Part shown: positions 35,617 to 44,024 of the stretch, piece by piece
How the letters are laid out: each line of letters begins with the position of its first letter
How positions within the stretch are numbered: the first letter of the stretch is position 1
NCBI GenBank assembly: GCA_965116165.1
Contig: OZ220484.1
Coordinates: 3,286,001-3,350,000 of the forward strand
Length of the DNA: 64,000 nucleotides
Origin: Azophilus sp965116165
Lineage (GTDB): Bacteria; Pseudomonadota; Gammaproteobacteria; Pseudomonadales; Azotimanducaceae
Direction of reading: 5' to 3'
The notes under the pieces: generated by a model
What the model was told of the DNA's origin: nothing
Seen by the model: the letters and a program-made list of their open reading frames with translations, nothing else
Database searches by the model: none
Program-made: the position numbers and the translations under genes

Positions 35617-36747
35617 ATGGGAAAAACGACGGTACATCCTAGCCCTTTGGCGACCAGAATAGACATCAGACCTTCTCTGGCTGGAGATGTGGAGAGCTTC
35701 GACGACATCGATATGCTGACGCAGCGAATTCGTGCCGAGTATCCGCCCGCAGAGCTCGATTCCGATGGGGCCGAAATCTTTGGGCTTCCTGATGTGTGCG
35801 AGCCACCCGATGCGCTGACGGCCGATGGCACCGCCCTGCATTTCCCCTTTAATCCAGCGCTATTGAGCGGTGACCTCATACTTTACCGACCCTATTCGGG
35901 TGTACTGGTTTTCTCGATAGATTTCATTGCGAACGATTCGGAAGCGATGCATGCCATCTCAAAGACCATGATCTCTGTGAACCGCGGCGTCAGTGTCAGG
36001 ATCTTCCACAGGGGGAAGATCAGGTTCCGCTTTGGCGACAAGGTGTTTCATAGTCAGTACATACCAGGGGTTATTTCCCATGTCCCTGTGGGTGGACATT
36101 TCGACTATCGGCTGAAGAAAGGGGAACACATCCAGCTTACCCACATCATTATCACAGAAGAGGGTGAGCGCGAGATTTGGCATCGTCTGGGAATTCCCCC
36201 GTGTCCAATATTCAACACGTTGCGGCAGAATGAAGACCCTTCCCGGATCGCGGAAGCTCTTCCGAACAACGAGACATTTCGGCTTCTTGGTGCGTCGTTA
36301 ATGCACTTGCCGAGGTCGGGCTTTTCCCGGAATGCTGTGCTGAGGCTGAAGGTTGGTGAGTTGCTGTGCCTGCTCGGGGATGTGGATGCCGCATCACGCA
36401 ATCCTATTGCTGGCGACGTTCCTTTTTCGGAAGTAAGAAAGCTCTCCCAAGCGCGTGCGATTCTCGATGAATCCAGTGAAAAACCGCCATCCATCGCGGA
36501 ACTCAGCGCTATGGTCGGCCTGAACCGAAGGAAGCTCACCGAGGGGTTCAAGAAAGTCTTTGGTGAAACAGTAGCCGGTTATGCCCTTGAGTTGCGCATG
36601 CGCAAAGGCTATCAACTCTTGCGGGAAACACAGATCTCAATCGGAGAGATCGCGGAGCTGTGCGGATATGAGTATGCCAACAACTTTTCCCTGGCGTTTC
36701 GTCGCAGGTTCCACACCAGCCCCACAAAGGTCCGGCGGATCAAATAG
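35617..36747 (+). CDS. AraC/XylS-family transcriptional regulator
   Basis: A 376-residue regulator. The last 100 residues hold two helix-turn-helix motifs: PSIAELSAMVGLNRRKLTEG FKKVFG and QISIGEIAELCGYEYANNFS LAFRRRFHTSPTKVRR, the AraC signature. The N-terminal 250 residues are a sensor domain resembling siderophore-type regulators (PchR-like) in overall layout, but I cannot name the ligand. It converges on the tannase/acyl-CoA synthetase/TonB receptor cluster and is the only regulator in the island, so it is the obvious candidate activator. The start is uncertain, as no good ribosome binding site is visible. Confidence 0.85.
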   Translation: MGKTTVHPSPLATRIDIRPSLAGDVESFDDIDMLTQRIRAEYPPAELDSDGAEIFGLPDVCEPPDALTADGTALHFPFNPALLSGDLILYRPYSGVLVFSIDFIANDSEAMHAISKTMISVNRGVSVRIFHRGKIRFRFGDKVFHSQYIPGVISHVPVGGHFDYRLKKGEHIQLTHIIITEEGEREIWHRLGIPPCPIFNTLRQNEDPSRIAEALPNNETFRLLGASLMHLPRSGFSRNAVLRLKVGELLCLLGDVDAASRNPIAGDVPFSEVRKLSQARAILDESSEKPPSIAELSAMVGLNRRKLTEGFKKVFGETVAGYALELRMRKGYQLLRETQISIGEIAELCGYEYANNFSLAFRRRFHTSPTKVRRIK

Positions 36748-36863
36748 GCTTCCCGGACCGTACTACGCAGGTGCGTTTTCCTTCAGGTTCCTGCGACCTT
36801 GCGACAAAGCCCCAAGGCGACGGTCCACCTCTGAAGGCTTGTATTCCGTAGTTGCTGCGCGGG

Positions 36864-38432
36864 CTAATCCACGACGCAATCGAAGTTCGCCGCGTCGTTC
36901 GTGTCGCCCGATCCTCGGTACTGCGCATATTGGGGGTAGGGGCAGAGCGGACGGCTGAAGCGCTTCCTGCCCTCCATCGCCTCGCTGGCTTCGAGAACGG
37001 CATTGCTCCAGTTGACCACTTCGCCTGCAATCGCCACCTGGCCTTCAAGAAAGGTCAGGTCGTGCGCGTGCTCCGCTACGAGCCTGTCGGGCGCCACGTC
37101 GTTTTCCACCCAGTCGACGATGGCGCCAATGTAGTCCGCGGCCCAGGCGCCCGGTCCGCCTATGCAGTGCACCATGCCGGGAACCAAGAAGGTGCGCAGC
37201 GACTCGCTCAGGATGTCTGGGCTGTTCAAGCGGTCGGCGTCCGCAAGGAAGGTCTCGAGCGCCTTGGCCCGGCAGGGCATGTCGTGCCAGCCGTTGTAAA
37301 TGATCAGCTTGCCGCCGCTCTCATGAAACCTGCTGAAGTCCGGCGGCGGAATATCCACCGGGAGCATGATTTCCTTCAACTCGGGAAGATCCTTCACCGT
37401 GTCGAAGGCCTCAAGACTGAACCCCGGTTGCCGATGCATCACGGCCTCGATCACGTTGATCGTCACATCGGATGCGTTCCCCTCAAGGAACGGCACGGGG
37501 CCGGTCACCCACAGTTCGAAGTCGCCTCCCAATTCGGCCCCGGGATAGACGCCGGGAACGACGACCTTGCCCGACTCGTCGGTAATGCCCGTGTAGAGAT
37601 ACCGGGCCGTTTCAATCTGGCCCGCGGTGAGGCAATTCGAAGACCGGTCGCCATTGCATTCCAGGCCGTCCAGTTCCAGCAGGTCGACCGTGCATTTGCG
37701 GGGGTCGCCGATCAGTCCGTCGGCGACGCCATCGAGCATGTCGCAGGCTCTGCGGGTATTGGCATCGAGCACTGCCACCGATTCGGGAGTGAGCGGGTTG
37801 CGCTTCTGGTGTCGGGTGACCTCAAGCGCCCAGGCAAGCAGACCCCACCCGTAGTCGACCGCTGGGGCGCCGGCGATGATGCCGTCGAAATCGTCCGGAT
37901 ACCGAAGCGCCTCCACCAGCGCGGCACGCCCGCCGTTGGAACAGCCCCACAGGTAGGCATACTGCGTCGGCCGGCCATAGAACTCCGCAACGATCCGCTT
38001 GGTCAGCACGGTGACCAGGTGATTCGCACGGAAGGCGAAGTTCAGCTTGGCGTGATCGTCCCGGTAGAAGGTCGGATCATTCTCCGATTCATGGCCCGTA
38101 TCCGTCGTGGCCATGGCAAAACCCTCGTGAAGCAGGCTGGTGGCATCCCCGACCACACCGGCGAGTCCGCCCGGTGCGTGGTACATGAGCCGACCGGCCC
38201 AGCCTGCGACTGGCATGTTGACCTCGAAACGGATGGTCTCGTCGACGGTGCCCCGCACCCGGCAATAGGCCGGTGTGCCTTCCGATGCATCCATCAGCAG
38301 GCCGGGCTCCACGGCATGGTCGGCATCGGTCAAGAGATAGAGCCCGGCGCATCGGCTGGCAATGGAATCGGCCATCGCGGCGGTGCCCGGAAGCGCAAGG
38401 CAAAACGAGGCCAAAAAAATGAACAGGCGCAT
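36864..38432 (-). CDS. Tannase/feruloyl esterase-family hydrolase
   Basis: A 522-residue secreted or periplasmic esterase of the tannase family, which hydrolyses gallate, ferulate or related aromatic esters. It begins with a signal peptide (MRLFIFLASFCLALPGTAAM A). The nucleophile motif is WGCSNGGRAALVEALRYPDD, paired cysteines typical of the fold are visible (GCSNGG; PGMVHCIGGPGAW, the latter with the catalytic His), and FDGIIAGAPAVD is conserved. AGGAGG lies just before the ATG at 38432. It is the third gene after the TonB receptor and acyl-CoA synthetase on the same strand, 134 bases after the latter. Confidence 0.9.
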   Translation of the reverse strand: MRLFIFLASFCLALPGTAAMADSIASRCAGLYLLTDADHAVEPGLLMDASEGTPAYCRVRGTVDETIRFEVNMPVAGWAGRLMYHAPGGLAGVVGDATSLLHEGFAMATTDTGHESENDPTFYRDDHAKLNFAFRANHLVTVLTKRIVAEFYGRPTQYAYLWGCSNGGRAALVEALRYPDDFDGIIAGAPAVDYGWGLLAWALEVTRHQKRNPLTPESVAVLDANTRRACDMLDGVADGLIGDPRKCTVDLLELDGLECNGDRSSNCLTAGQIETARYLYTGITDESGKVVVPGVYPGAELGGDFELWVTGPVPFLEGNASDVTINVIEAVMHRQPGFSLEAFDTVKDLPELKEIMLPVDIPPPDFSRFHESGGKLIIYNGWHDMPCRAKALETFLADADRLNSPDILSESLRTFLVPGMVHCIGGPGAWAADYIGAIVDWVENDVAPDRLVAEHAHDLTFLEGQVAIAGEVVNWSNAVLEASEAMEGRKRFSRPLCPYPQYAQYRGSGDTNDAANFDCVVD

Positions 38433-38566
38433 GATGCTCCTCCTTGGTTTTAAAGCTGTGGTTGAGTTCGATAGGGTACCGACGCATGGCTTCACGCGCC
38501 CCGCGGCCGGGTACAGGCAGGCAATGTCCGAAGTTCTTCGATACTTGCCAATACTGTTGTGTGTCT

Positions 38567-40174
38567 TCATCGGCCCTCCGTGATCAGAGGCAGGCGATTT
38601 CGCAGTTCGTTCTTTGCAATCTTCTCGAGCGTCGATCGCGGCAGCTCATCGACCACATGCACACTTCTCACCACCTTGAAGTCGGGTAGGTTCGCCTTGC
38701 AGTGCTCGATAGTCTTTTCTTTGATCGTTGCCGCTTCCAGGCTTGGGTCGGATGGGATGACGAACACCACCGGCACTTCGTCAAGCATGTAGTGCCGCTG
38801 CCCGACCACGGCCACCTCGGAGGCGAGCCCTGTCTGCATAATGACGGTTTCAATTTCCGAGGCGGCCACGTTTTCCGCACCGACCTTGAGCATGTCCTTG
38901 TGGCGATCGGAGAAGTAAAGCCAGCCGTTCTCGTCGCTTCTCACGATATCGCCCGTGTCCAGCCAGCCATCCGCATCGAAGGCGGACCCGGTGGCTTCGG
39001 GATTTCGATAGTACTCCTTGAACAGCGTGACGCCGCGTACACCCCGGATATAGAGGTGACCGAGCTCATCCGGCCCGCACAGTTGCCCATCGGGCTTGCG
39101 TATCTGTATCTGGTACTCGGGGGAGCATCGGCCGATGTTCAGCGGCGGGCCCAGGTGATCGAAATCGGCGACCGTTCCCTGGGTCAGCGTTTCGGTCATG
39201 CCCCAGTAGCCCAGCGTGGCGACCCCAAAATACTCCTCAACCTCGGGCGCTCGCACACCAAGCAAAAAGAAGCGCAGGCGATGCCGAGGCACTGGCAGTG
39301 TCATCATCGCCTTGAGGGAAAACCCGATCATGGTCGTCCAAGTCACCTTGTGATCCAGGACGACCCGCCAATACCTGGAGGACGAGAACTTCGGTTGCAG
39401 CACCAGGGTTCCGCCCGTCCAGTGGGTGGTCAGCATCGAATAGGACTGGGCGTTGGTGTGAAACAGGGGAAAGGAGGTCAGGCTGATGTCCTCGTGCCGA
39501 ATGCGCATGTGCTGCGCATTGGTTTTCGCCGCCCACACGCCGTTGCCGTGCGTCCACAGCACCGCCTTGGGACGCGATGTCGTGCCTGAGGTGAACTGGA
39601 TGCTCAGATTATGCCGATGGTTCGGCGGGCGAATGGCAAGGGGCTCGGTCGCAAACAGTTCTTCGTAGGCAATGCCGCCCATCGATCGGATCACCTCGAC
39701 GGAATCGTCACGGAGTTCACCGGCATCGCAGTCGGTCACCCCGATGAACTCAAGGTTTGGGCAGGTATCCTTGAGCAGCGCGGCAAACTTCGGCTGGGTG
39801 AGGCTGCACACGGCCTGTGTCACTTCACCGAAGTAGCTCAGATCCCGAGCAACCGAGCGGGTGTTGGTCGAAACCGCCACAGCACCGAGGATGGCGCACG
39901 CATACCAGCTCAGGACGAACTCAGGGGAGTTGTCCATGTGCAGCAGCACGAAATCACCGGTCTTCACCCCCCGCTCGCCGAGTCCGGCCGCCAGGCAGCG
40001 CGATCCGTGGAACAGTTCCGTGTAGGTGAAGCTCCGGTAGTCGCCATCGAACGGACACCAGATCAGGCAGACCTTGTCCGGCGTTCGATCCGCCCATTGC
40101 TGGAGCATCCGGGGAATGTCCAGCCCCTCCAGAGCGGCGGAGTAACTCCGGTCGATCTGCTCCCTCAGGTTCAT
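38567..40174 (-). CDS. AMP-forming acyl-CoA synthetase
   Basis: A 535-residue ANL-superfamily ligase that activates a carboxylic acid with ATP and CoA. The AMP-binding signature is IQFTSGTTSRPKAVLWTHG, motif A5 is YWGMTETLTQGT, motif A7 is GWLDTGDIVRSDENGWLYF, and the C-terminal lysine motif is LPRSTLEKIAKNELR. The position between a TonB receptor and a tannase suggests an aromatic or fatty acid freed by the esterase; a hydroxycinnamate is plausible but unproven. The start is placed at ATG 40174; the frame runs 47 codons further upstream to 40315 through a Gly/Ala/Arg-rich stretch that does not look like a protein domain. Confidence 0.88.
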   Translation of the reverse strand: MNLREQIDRSYSAALEGLDIPRMLQQWADRTPDKVCLIWCPFDGDYRSFTYTELFHGSRCLAAGLGERGVKTGDFVLLHMDNSPEFVLSWYACAILGAVAVSTNTRSVARDLSYFGEVTQAVCSLTQPKFAALLKDTCPNLEFIGVTDCDAGELRDDSVEVIRSMGGIAYEELFATEPLAIRPPNHRHNLSIQFTSGTTSRPKAVLWTHGNGVWAAKTNAQHMRIRHEDISLTSFPLFHTNAQSYSMLTTHWTGGTLVLQPKFSSSRYWRVVLDHKVTWTTMIGFSLKAMMTLPVPRHRLRFFLLGVRAPEVEEYFGVATLGYWGMTETLTQGTVADFDHLGPPLNIGRCSPEYQIQIRKPDGQLCGPDELGHLYIRGVRGVTLFKEYYRNPEATGSAFDADGWLDTGDIVRSDENGWLYFSDRHKDMLKVGAENVAASEIETVIMQTGLASEVAVVGQRHYMLDEVPVVFVIPSDPSLEAATIKEKTIEHCKANLPDFKVVRSVHVVDELPRSTLEKIAKNELRNRLPLITEGR

Positions 40175-40341
40175 GTCGGCCGAGGCGCCCCCGGCCGCGT
40201 CGCGACCGCTTGCAGCAGGCCGACCATCTCCTGCGGGCAAGCCCTTGGCGATCCCAGGCCGAAGGCTCCGCCTGCGGGACTGCGCCTTGCCCGGAACGCT
40301 CTCGTTACCACCCATGCAACATGATCAGTTGGGTCGATCAC

Positions 40342-42510
40342 TTAGAATTCGTATGCGAACTCCACGCCGTAGTGCCGAGGCGTTTCGATCGTCTTGAGGT
40401 CGGTCGCAAACAAGGGGCCAGCCTGAGTGAACAGGGTTCCGTCTTCGTCCGTCAAATTGTTTCCGAAGACGGAAACGCTAAAATGCTCGCCAATCCGTAC
40501 ACCGAGCCTCAAATTGACGTAGTGGCGGCTGTCCGCATGCTCGGTTGAACCGGGCGCCGTCACATGATCGCTCTTGTGGTTCCAGGACAGAGTAAAGTCG
40601 CCGTAAAGGTTGGACGACAACTGTCTGCCGTAGTTCACGCCGATGGACGATGAGAAATCGGGCGTTCCGGGAACGCGGTCGCCTTCGGTAAAGTACGGCG
40701 CCATAGCGGCTCCGATGATCGGGTCCAGGGAACTGATCTCCATGTTGTTCCAATTGGCGGCTAGCATGACATTCAAGCCCGGCACGGACTCGGGTGCCCA
40801 GGTGATGCCCAGGTCAATGCCGAATCCATCGGCATCGCCCAATGGAAAGGAAGTGCTGATCGAGCCGAGTCTCCCGGCACCTTGAACATCCGTCCAGTCC
40901 TGATAGTAAACCGATGCGTCAAGGACCAGGGCTCCGTCGGCCAGGGTCTGCTTGGTGCCCAATTCGTAGCTCCATAGTTCGTCGGAATCGATGGTTTCGG
41001 GGCAGGCCGCCGCCAACGGGCTGGTCGGCGGGATGCTGAGGCAGCTCGAAAGGCCGTTGAACAGGCCGGAACGGAAGCCCTTGGCCATGTTGAAGTAGAA
41101 GAGCCTGTCGTCGTCCGGGGTGTAGGACAGGTTGAATCGGGGGTTGACGCTGTCGAAGGTGGCTTCGTAGCTTGGCAGGGTGATCGGCAGGATGCTGGAG
41201 GTCTCCTCGAAAGTGCGCTCATCCTCGAACCAGCGCGCACCGACCAGCGCGGTCAGCCTGCCTTCGATCAGTTCGTAGGTGAGTTCGCCGAACAGGGACG
41301 TCTGTTCGGATTCGGCGGACGCCGTGGTCAGGATGCGGGGAACGCCAAGCAGCGGGAATTCAGCCACGTCGATCAACTGTGTCCCCTCGGAATCCACGTA
41401 GTAGAAGCCTCCAACAAACTGAAGCCGACCGTCGAAATTGGAGACGATGCGGGTCTCGTTGGTGAAGGTTTCGGGGTCGTAGCGCACGTTGGTCGGCAGG
41501 CCGTAGGAGGCGATGAACGAGCTTTGCCAAATCTCGGTGAACTCGAGATCGGTGAACACGGAGGTCAGCTTGAAGTGCTCGAAATCGTAGCTGATGCTGG
41601 CGGAATATATGTCGTACTCGGTGTCGTCGAACGACAGGGTCGTCTCCGAATCGGTGGAGACGGGGTCTTCGGAGTCCACTAGTATGAAGCCGTTGGGCTG
41701 CGTCTCACTCTTGTTGTGGGCGGCCATGAACTCCAAGGTCAGGCTGTCGGTTAGCTGGGCCAGAACCTGCACCCGGTAGTCGAACATGTCCGTTCCACCG
41801 AAGTCCTCATGGGCCGCACCGGAAGGTTCGAAGCCGAATGTGGCGAAGTTCACTGCATGGGGCTGCACGTCAATCCAGCCGCCGGACTCCTCTGAACCGA
41901 CTGAGACCCGAACCGCCAGACGCTCCTGAACCAGAGGCAGGCTGAGCGAACCGTCAACGTAGTAGCCGCCATCGCCGCCCTCGATCTGGGTAAGGCCAGC
42001 GGTGACCGCCGCCTGCACCGCCTCGAGGTCCGGCTTCTTCGGGATGACCCGCATGACGCCGCCCATCGCGCCGTTACCGTACAGGGTGCTTTGCGGGCCT
42101 TTGATGACTTCCACCCGCTCGAGTCCGGAGGCTCTGACCACCGGCGCCCACAGCATGGACGGGAAATAGAAGGGGATGTCGCCGATGTAGTAGCCGAGGG
42201 TCGGGTCGCCCACAATCTGGGGAACGCCCCGCAATTGAATGCGGGTCTGGTCCGTGCCGAATGCCTCCCCCGTGGCGGCGCCCGGAATGAAATTCACCAG
42301 CTCCCTCAGGCTTTGGACATTGTTTCGGTCGAGAAACCCACCGTCGGTCACCTGAATGCTCAGCGGAACATCGGACAGAGCCTGTGCACGCTTCTGAGCG
42401 GTAACCACGATTTCTTCAATGGCATCGTCACCTTCCTCGGCCGCTGCAATCGTCGCGCCGATCACTGCCGCAGCTACAGTGAAAACGCCGATCAGCCTTC
42501 CGTAACCCAC
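40342..42510 (-). CDS. TonB-dependent outer-membrane receptor
   Basis: A 722-residue, intact receptor. It has a signal peptide (RLIGVFTVAAAVIGATIAAA), a TonB box/plug start (EEIVVTAQKRAQALSDVPLS), plug motifs (TRIQLRGVPQ; GLERVEVIKGPQSTLYGNGA MGGVMRVI) and barrel strands up to a C-terminal aromatic end (HYGVEFAYEF). The upstream open frame reads GTG AGG AGG AAA AAC GTG; here AGGAGG is the ribosome binding site and the second GTG (42510) the real start. It leads the apparent operon with the acyl-CoA synthetase and tannase, so it probably imports their substrate; the EEIVVTAQKR class often takes up aromatic or plant-derived compounds. Confidence 0.92.
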   Translation of the reverse strand: MGYGRLIGVFTVAAAVIGATIAAAEEGDDAIEEIVVTAQKRAQALSDVPLSIQVTDGGFLDRNNVQSLRELVNFIPGAATGEAFGTDQTRIQLRGVPQIVGDPTLGYYIGDIPFYFPSMLWAPVVRASGLERVEVIKGPQSTLYGNGAMGGVMRVIPKKPDLEAVQAAVTAGLTQIEGGDGGYYVDGSLSLPLVQERLAVRVSVGSEESGGWIDVQPHAVNFATFGFEPSGAAHEDFGGTDMFDYRVQVLAQLTDSLTLEFMAAHNKSETQPNGFILVDSEDPVSTDSETTLSFDDTEYDIYSASISYDFEHFKLTSVFTDLEFTEIWQSSFIASYGLPTNVRYDPETFTNETRIVSNFDGRLQFVGGFYYVDSEGTQLIDVAEFPLLGVPRILTTASAESEQTSLFGELTYELIEGRLTALVGARWFEDERTFEETSSILPITLPSYEATFDSVNPRFNLSYTPDDDRLFYFNMAKGFRSGLFNGLSSCLSIPPTSPLAAACPETIDSDELWSYELGTKQTLADGALVLDASVYYQDWTDVQGAGRLGSISTSFPLGDADGFGIDLGITWAPESVPGLNVMLAANWNNMEISSLDPIIGAAMAPYFTEGDRVPGTPDFSSSIGVNYGRQLSSNLYGDFTLSWNHKSDHVTAPGSTEHADSRHYVNLRLGVRIGEHFSVSVFGNNLTDEDGTLFTQAGPLFATDLKTIETPRHYGVEFAYEF

Positions 42511-42613
42511 GTTTTTCCTCCTCACGATGTCTCCCCAACAATAAACCCGAAACCCGGTTGGAGAGCTATCCTAGTACGCTCGAACCTATTGGGTTGACAC
42601 TTTTTGTAGTGCA

Positions 42614-42748
42614 AGGGGGCATCAGCTCATCCTCGAGCAGGGCATCGAGGGGCTGCGCGACGAACTGCGCCCGGGGCGGCCCCGGATCCACGGGGGCGAG
42701 CGCGTGGCCGAGGTCATCAACCGGCGCTGCGGACGCCCCCGCCGACCC
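42614..42748 (+). pseudogene. IS630-type transposase fragment
   Basis: One plus-strand frame reads QLILEQGIEGLRDELRPGRP RIHGGERVAEVINRRCGRP. EGLRDELRPGRPR followed by a helix ending EVIN is the DNA-binding linker of IS630-family transposases. No start, no DDE domain and no flanking terminal repeats were found, so only a relic remains. Confidence 0.6.
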
Positions 42749-42807
42749 CATCCTCGAAAAGGCGGAGTGATTGGGGCCTGTTAACCCAGATAGTATTAAC
42801 AGGCCCA

Positions 42808-42913
42808 AGTAAGGAACCCCTGATTAATCCTGTAGTCGGGGCATTCGATTTAATAAAATCAATAGCTTACGAGTAGCTAAATGCTGTTCTATCGAATTGC
42901 TCGGACCTTCCCA
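42808..42913 (+). repeat. Family D repeat, copy D5
   Basis: Full-length: AAGGAACCCCTGATTAATCC at the left, TTAATAAAATCAATAGCTTA in the middle, TCTATCGAATTGCTCGGACC at the right. It marks the junction between island 1 and the end of gspN. Confidence 0.85.
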
Positions 42914-42935
42914 AACTTATTTGCGGGACAGCACA

Positions 42936-43670
42936 CTAGAGTATCTTTTCCTCCACCGCCAAAACCACCTTGTCGTCGGGCCCGCCGCCGGGCCAGGGTT
43001 CGTTCAGCAGCCGGGTCAGCAGCATGGTGATACCGATGCGCACGAACCCGTTGTCGAGCAATGTCGCTTCGAGCAGTGGCCTGGTCCGGTCTTGTTCGAA
43101 TACGGTCGCTCGCGGCCCGTCCTCGTAGCCGATGCGCGCTTCAAGCGGTGGCAGTTGCGTGTCTTTCGAGTGTTGCGACAACACATAGCGCAGGCGCCCA
43201 CCGGACCAATTGAGCGTGCCGCGCGTGTCGTCCGGCCAGCCGTCGGTGATGTGCAGGTAGAGGTCGCGCAGGTTGAAATCGCCGGATAAGGACAGTTCAT
43301 AGACGGCAAGCCAGGGATTGATGGCGGTTGCGGCAACTGAGCCGCTCATCGATATCACCATGCGGCTTGTGCCTAGGTTCAACTTGCCGCTGAGCTGCAA
43401 ATGCTCCCCGGAGACTGTCCAATCGACCTCTGGAAAAAGATTCAACAGAGAGGTGGGGCGCAGTGCCCAGGTGAGCAGGCCAATATCCCGCCCCTGCACG
43501 AGCAGCCGTCCGGAGCCGGCCCAGATGGTGCCGTTCACCCCAATGAGCTTTGCGCCGGGAATACGCTCCACAGCGGGTGCGAGCAGTTGGGCGGGCGCGA
43601 AAATGAGGCAAAAAGAGATAAAGGCGAAGAGGCCAAGCAGCATCAGGCCGCGGATTTCTCCGACCGACAC
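42936..43670 (-). CDS. gspN: Type II secretion system protein N (GspN)
   Basis: GspN is a small inner-membrane/periplasmic accessory of the type II secretion system. The protein has one N-terminal membrane helix (LMLLGLFAFISFCLIFAPAQ), the family stretch VNGTIWAGSGRLLVQGRDIG LLTWALRP, beta-rich periplasmic sequence and a C-terminal LTRLLNEPWPGGGPDDKVVL. I use GTG 43670; ATG 43643 is another option. The open frame to 43751 begins inside repeat D6, so residues such as MPLNRLVQTFPG are not ancestral. Xanthomonas-type clusters place gspN close to gspC/gspD; here they are separated by island 1. Confidence 0.8.
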   Translation of the reverse strand: MSVGEIRGLMLLGLFAFISFCLIFAPAQLLAPAVERIPGAKLIGVNGTIWAGSGRLLVQGRDIGLLTWALRPTSLLNLFPEVDWTVSGEHLQLSGKLNLGTSRMVISMSGSVAATAINPWLAVYELSLSGDFNLRDLYLHITDGWPDDTRGTLNWSGGRLRYVLSQHSKDTQLPPLEARIGYEDGPRATVFEQDRTRPLLEATLLDNGFVRIGITMLLTRLLNEPWPGGGPDDKVVLAVEEKIL

Positions 43671-43708
43671 GCGCCGATTGTTGATTTCCGGGGAGTGGAT
43701 TTCTCCAG

Positions 43709-43790
43709 GGAAGGTCTGAACAAGTCGATTGAGCGGCATTGAGCTACTCACAACCTATTGATTTTATTAACTCGAATGCCGCGGCTGGGA
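43709..43790 (-). repeat. Family D repeat, copy D6 (reverse, shortened)
   Basis: GGGAAGGTCTGAACAAGTCG, TTGATTTTATTAACTCGAAT, GCCGCGGCTGGGAACC; the usual TTAATCAGGGG segment is missing. It overlaps the apparent 5' end of gspN. The rest of the gap to dapE (43791-44024) shows no gene. Confidence 0.75.
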
Positions 43791-44024
43791 ACCTGCGGCC
43801 TATAACACCTGTGAGCGTGGACGGAGGATATTTGCAGCCGAAATTCCAGGAAGAACACCGGCAATGTGGGATTGGTGCGCCAATTTCCCCGATGAGCCAG
43901 CCGATGGGGGGAGACATCCGATATGACCGGTTTGCCTTGCTTGGGCGGGGGCTGGGTTGCGGTGCGTGGAGGTTCCTCCGTGGGGATGGCCGATGTGACT
44001 TGGTTACGGTGCCGAGGGATTGGG

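Noticed and set aside
36852..38453. A 533-codon plus-strand open frame
   Set aside because: It is the exact antisense of the tannase gene, which has a signal peptide, active-site motif and ribosome binding site; the plus-strand product has no recognisable domain.
40175..40315. 47-residue N-terminal extension of the acyl-CoA synthetase
   Set aside because: Gly/Ala/Arg-rich with no domain character, and the family begins near the ATG at 40174; kept only as an alternative start.
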